Below, piece after piece: positions 5,760 through 5,795 of a stretch of 5,795 nt of DNA. The position numbers and the translations under genes were made by a program. The notes under the pieces are model-generated. The model saw only the letters and a program-made list of their open reading frames with translations, was not told where the DNA came from and ran no database searches. The DNA is taken from contig CAYXKM010000113.1 in assembly GCA_964465665.1 (NCBI GenBank), positions 1-5,795 of the forward strand, read 5' to 3'. The DNA is from JAKEGN01 sp964465665 (GTDB lineage Bacteria; Pseudomonadota; Gammaproteobacteria; Steroidobacterales; Woeseiaceae). Every line of letters starts with the position of its first letter. The stretch's first letter is position 1.

Positions 5760-5795
5760 ATGTCCACTCGATCTTCACTACTCGCGGCTTGCGTC
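5760..5795 (+). CDS. 5' end of an unidentified gene, truncated by the window
   Basis: Only 12 codons are visible, MSTRSSLLAACV, open to the window end. The ATG at 5760 is preceded by a Shine-Dalgarno-like AGGCGG (5750-5755) 4 nt upstream and by a good promoter about 30 bp further up, which is why I call it a gene. The short Arg-containing start followed by Leu/Ala could be the beginning of an export signal. LAAC at residues 8-11 even resembles a lipobox, although it is too close to the N-terminus for a normal lipoprotein signal. No function can be assigned. Confidence 0.45.
   Translation, partial: MSTRSSLLAACV

Overview
The window looks like chromosomal DNA of a fairly G+C-rich gammaproteobacterium outside the enterics. 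The evidence is gene order and protein character. A small SRP RNA gene precedes dnaX-ybaB-recR, the classic proteobacterial replication/recombination cluster. rsgA and orn are divergent neighbours, as in E. coli and many relatives. An orn gene itself points to Beta-/Gammaproteobacteria or close relatives. No mobile element, CRISPR array, tRNA or phage signature was seen. This is core housekeeping DNA, and I did not find a new defence or mobile system in it.

Layout. Positions 1-131 hold no assignable gene but include a good sigma70 promoter (96-124). It fires into the 4.5S-type SRP RNA (ffs, 132-237). A second promoter-like pair (275-302) precedes dnaX (357-2018), which overlaps ybaB/ebfC (2015-2338) by ATGA. 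recR (GTG start, 2348-2953) and a HIT-family hydrolase (2982-3332) follow closely, so dnaX-ybaB-recR-hinT is probably one operon. A 26-bp gap separates hinT from the convergent rsgA (3359-4276, minus strand). A 127-bp divergent intergenic region with an extended -10 promoter and an overlapping inverted repeat leads to orn (4404-4994). orn overlaps a DUF938-type SAM methyltransferase gene (4991-5608) by ATGA. The last 187 bp hold nested hairpins, a strong promoter-like pair (5700-5729) and the first 12 codons of a new gene that runs off the end.

How the genes relate. DnaX loads the sliding clamp and organises the replisome. YbaB is a small nucleoid-associated DNA-binding protein. RecR acts with RecF/RecO to load RecA at gaps. 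Together they serve replication and gap repair. SRP RNA, RsgA (30S maturation GTPase) and Orn (final step of RNA and c-di-GMP/pGpG breakdown) serve protein targeting, ribosome assembly and RNA turnover.

The points most worth a second look are these: a compact DnaX whose only lysine-codon slippery site lies late in the alpha-binding domain and is followed at once by a -1-frame stop; the inverted repeat over the orn promoter; translational coupling of an uncharacterised methyltransferase to orn; and the terminal promoter with a truncated gene.
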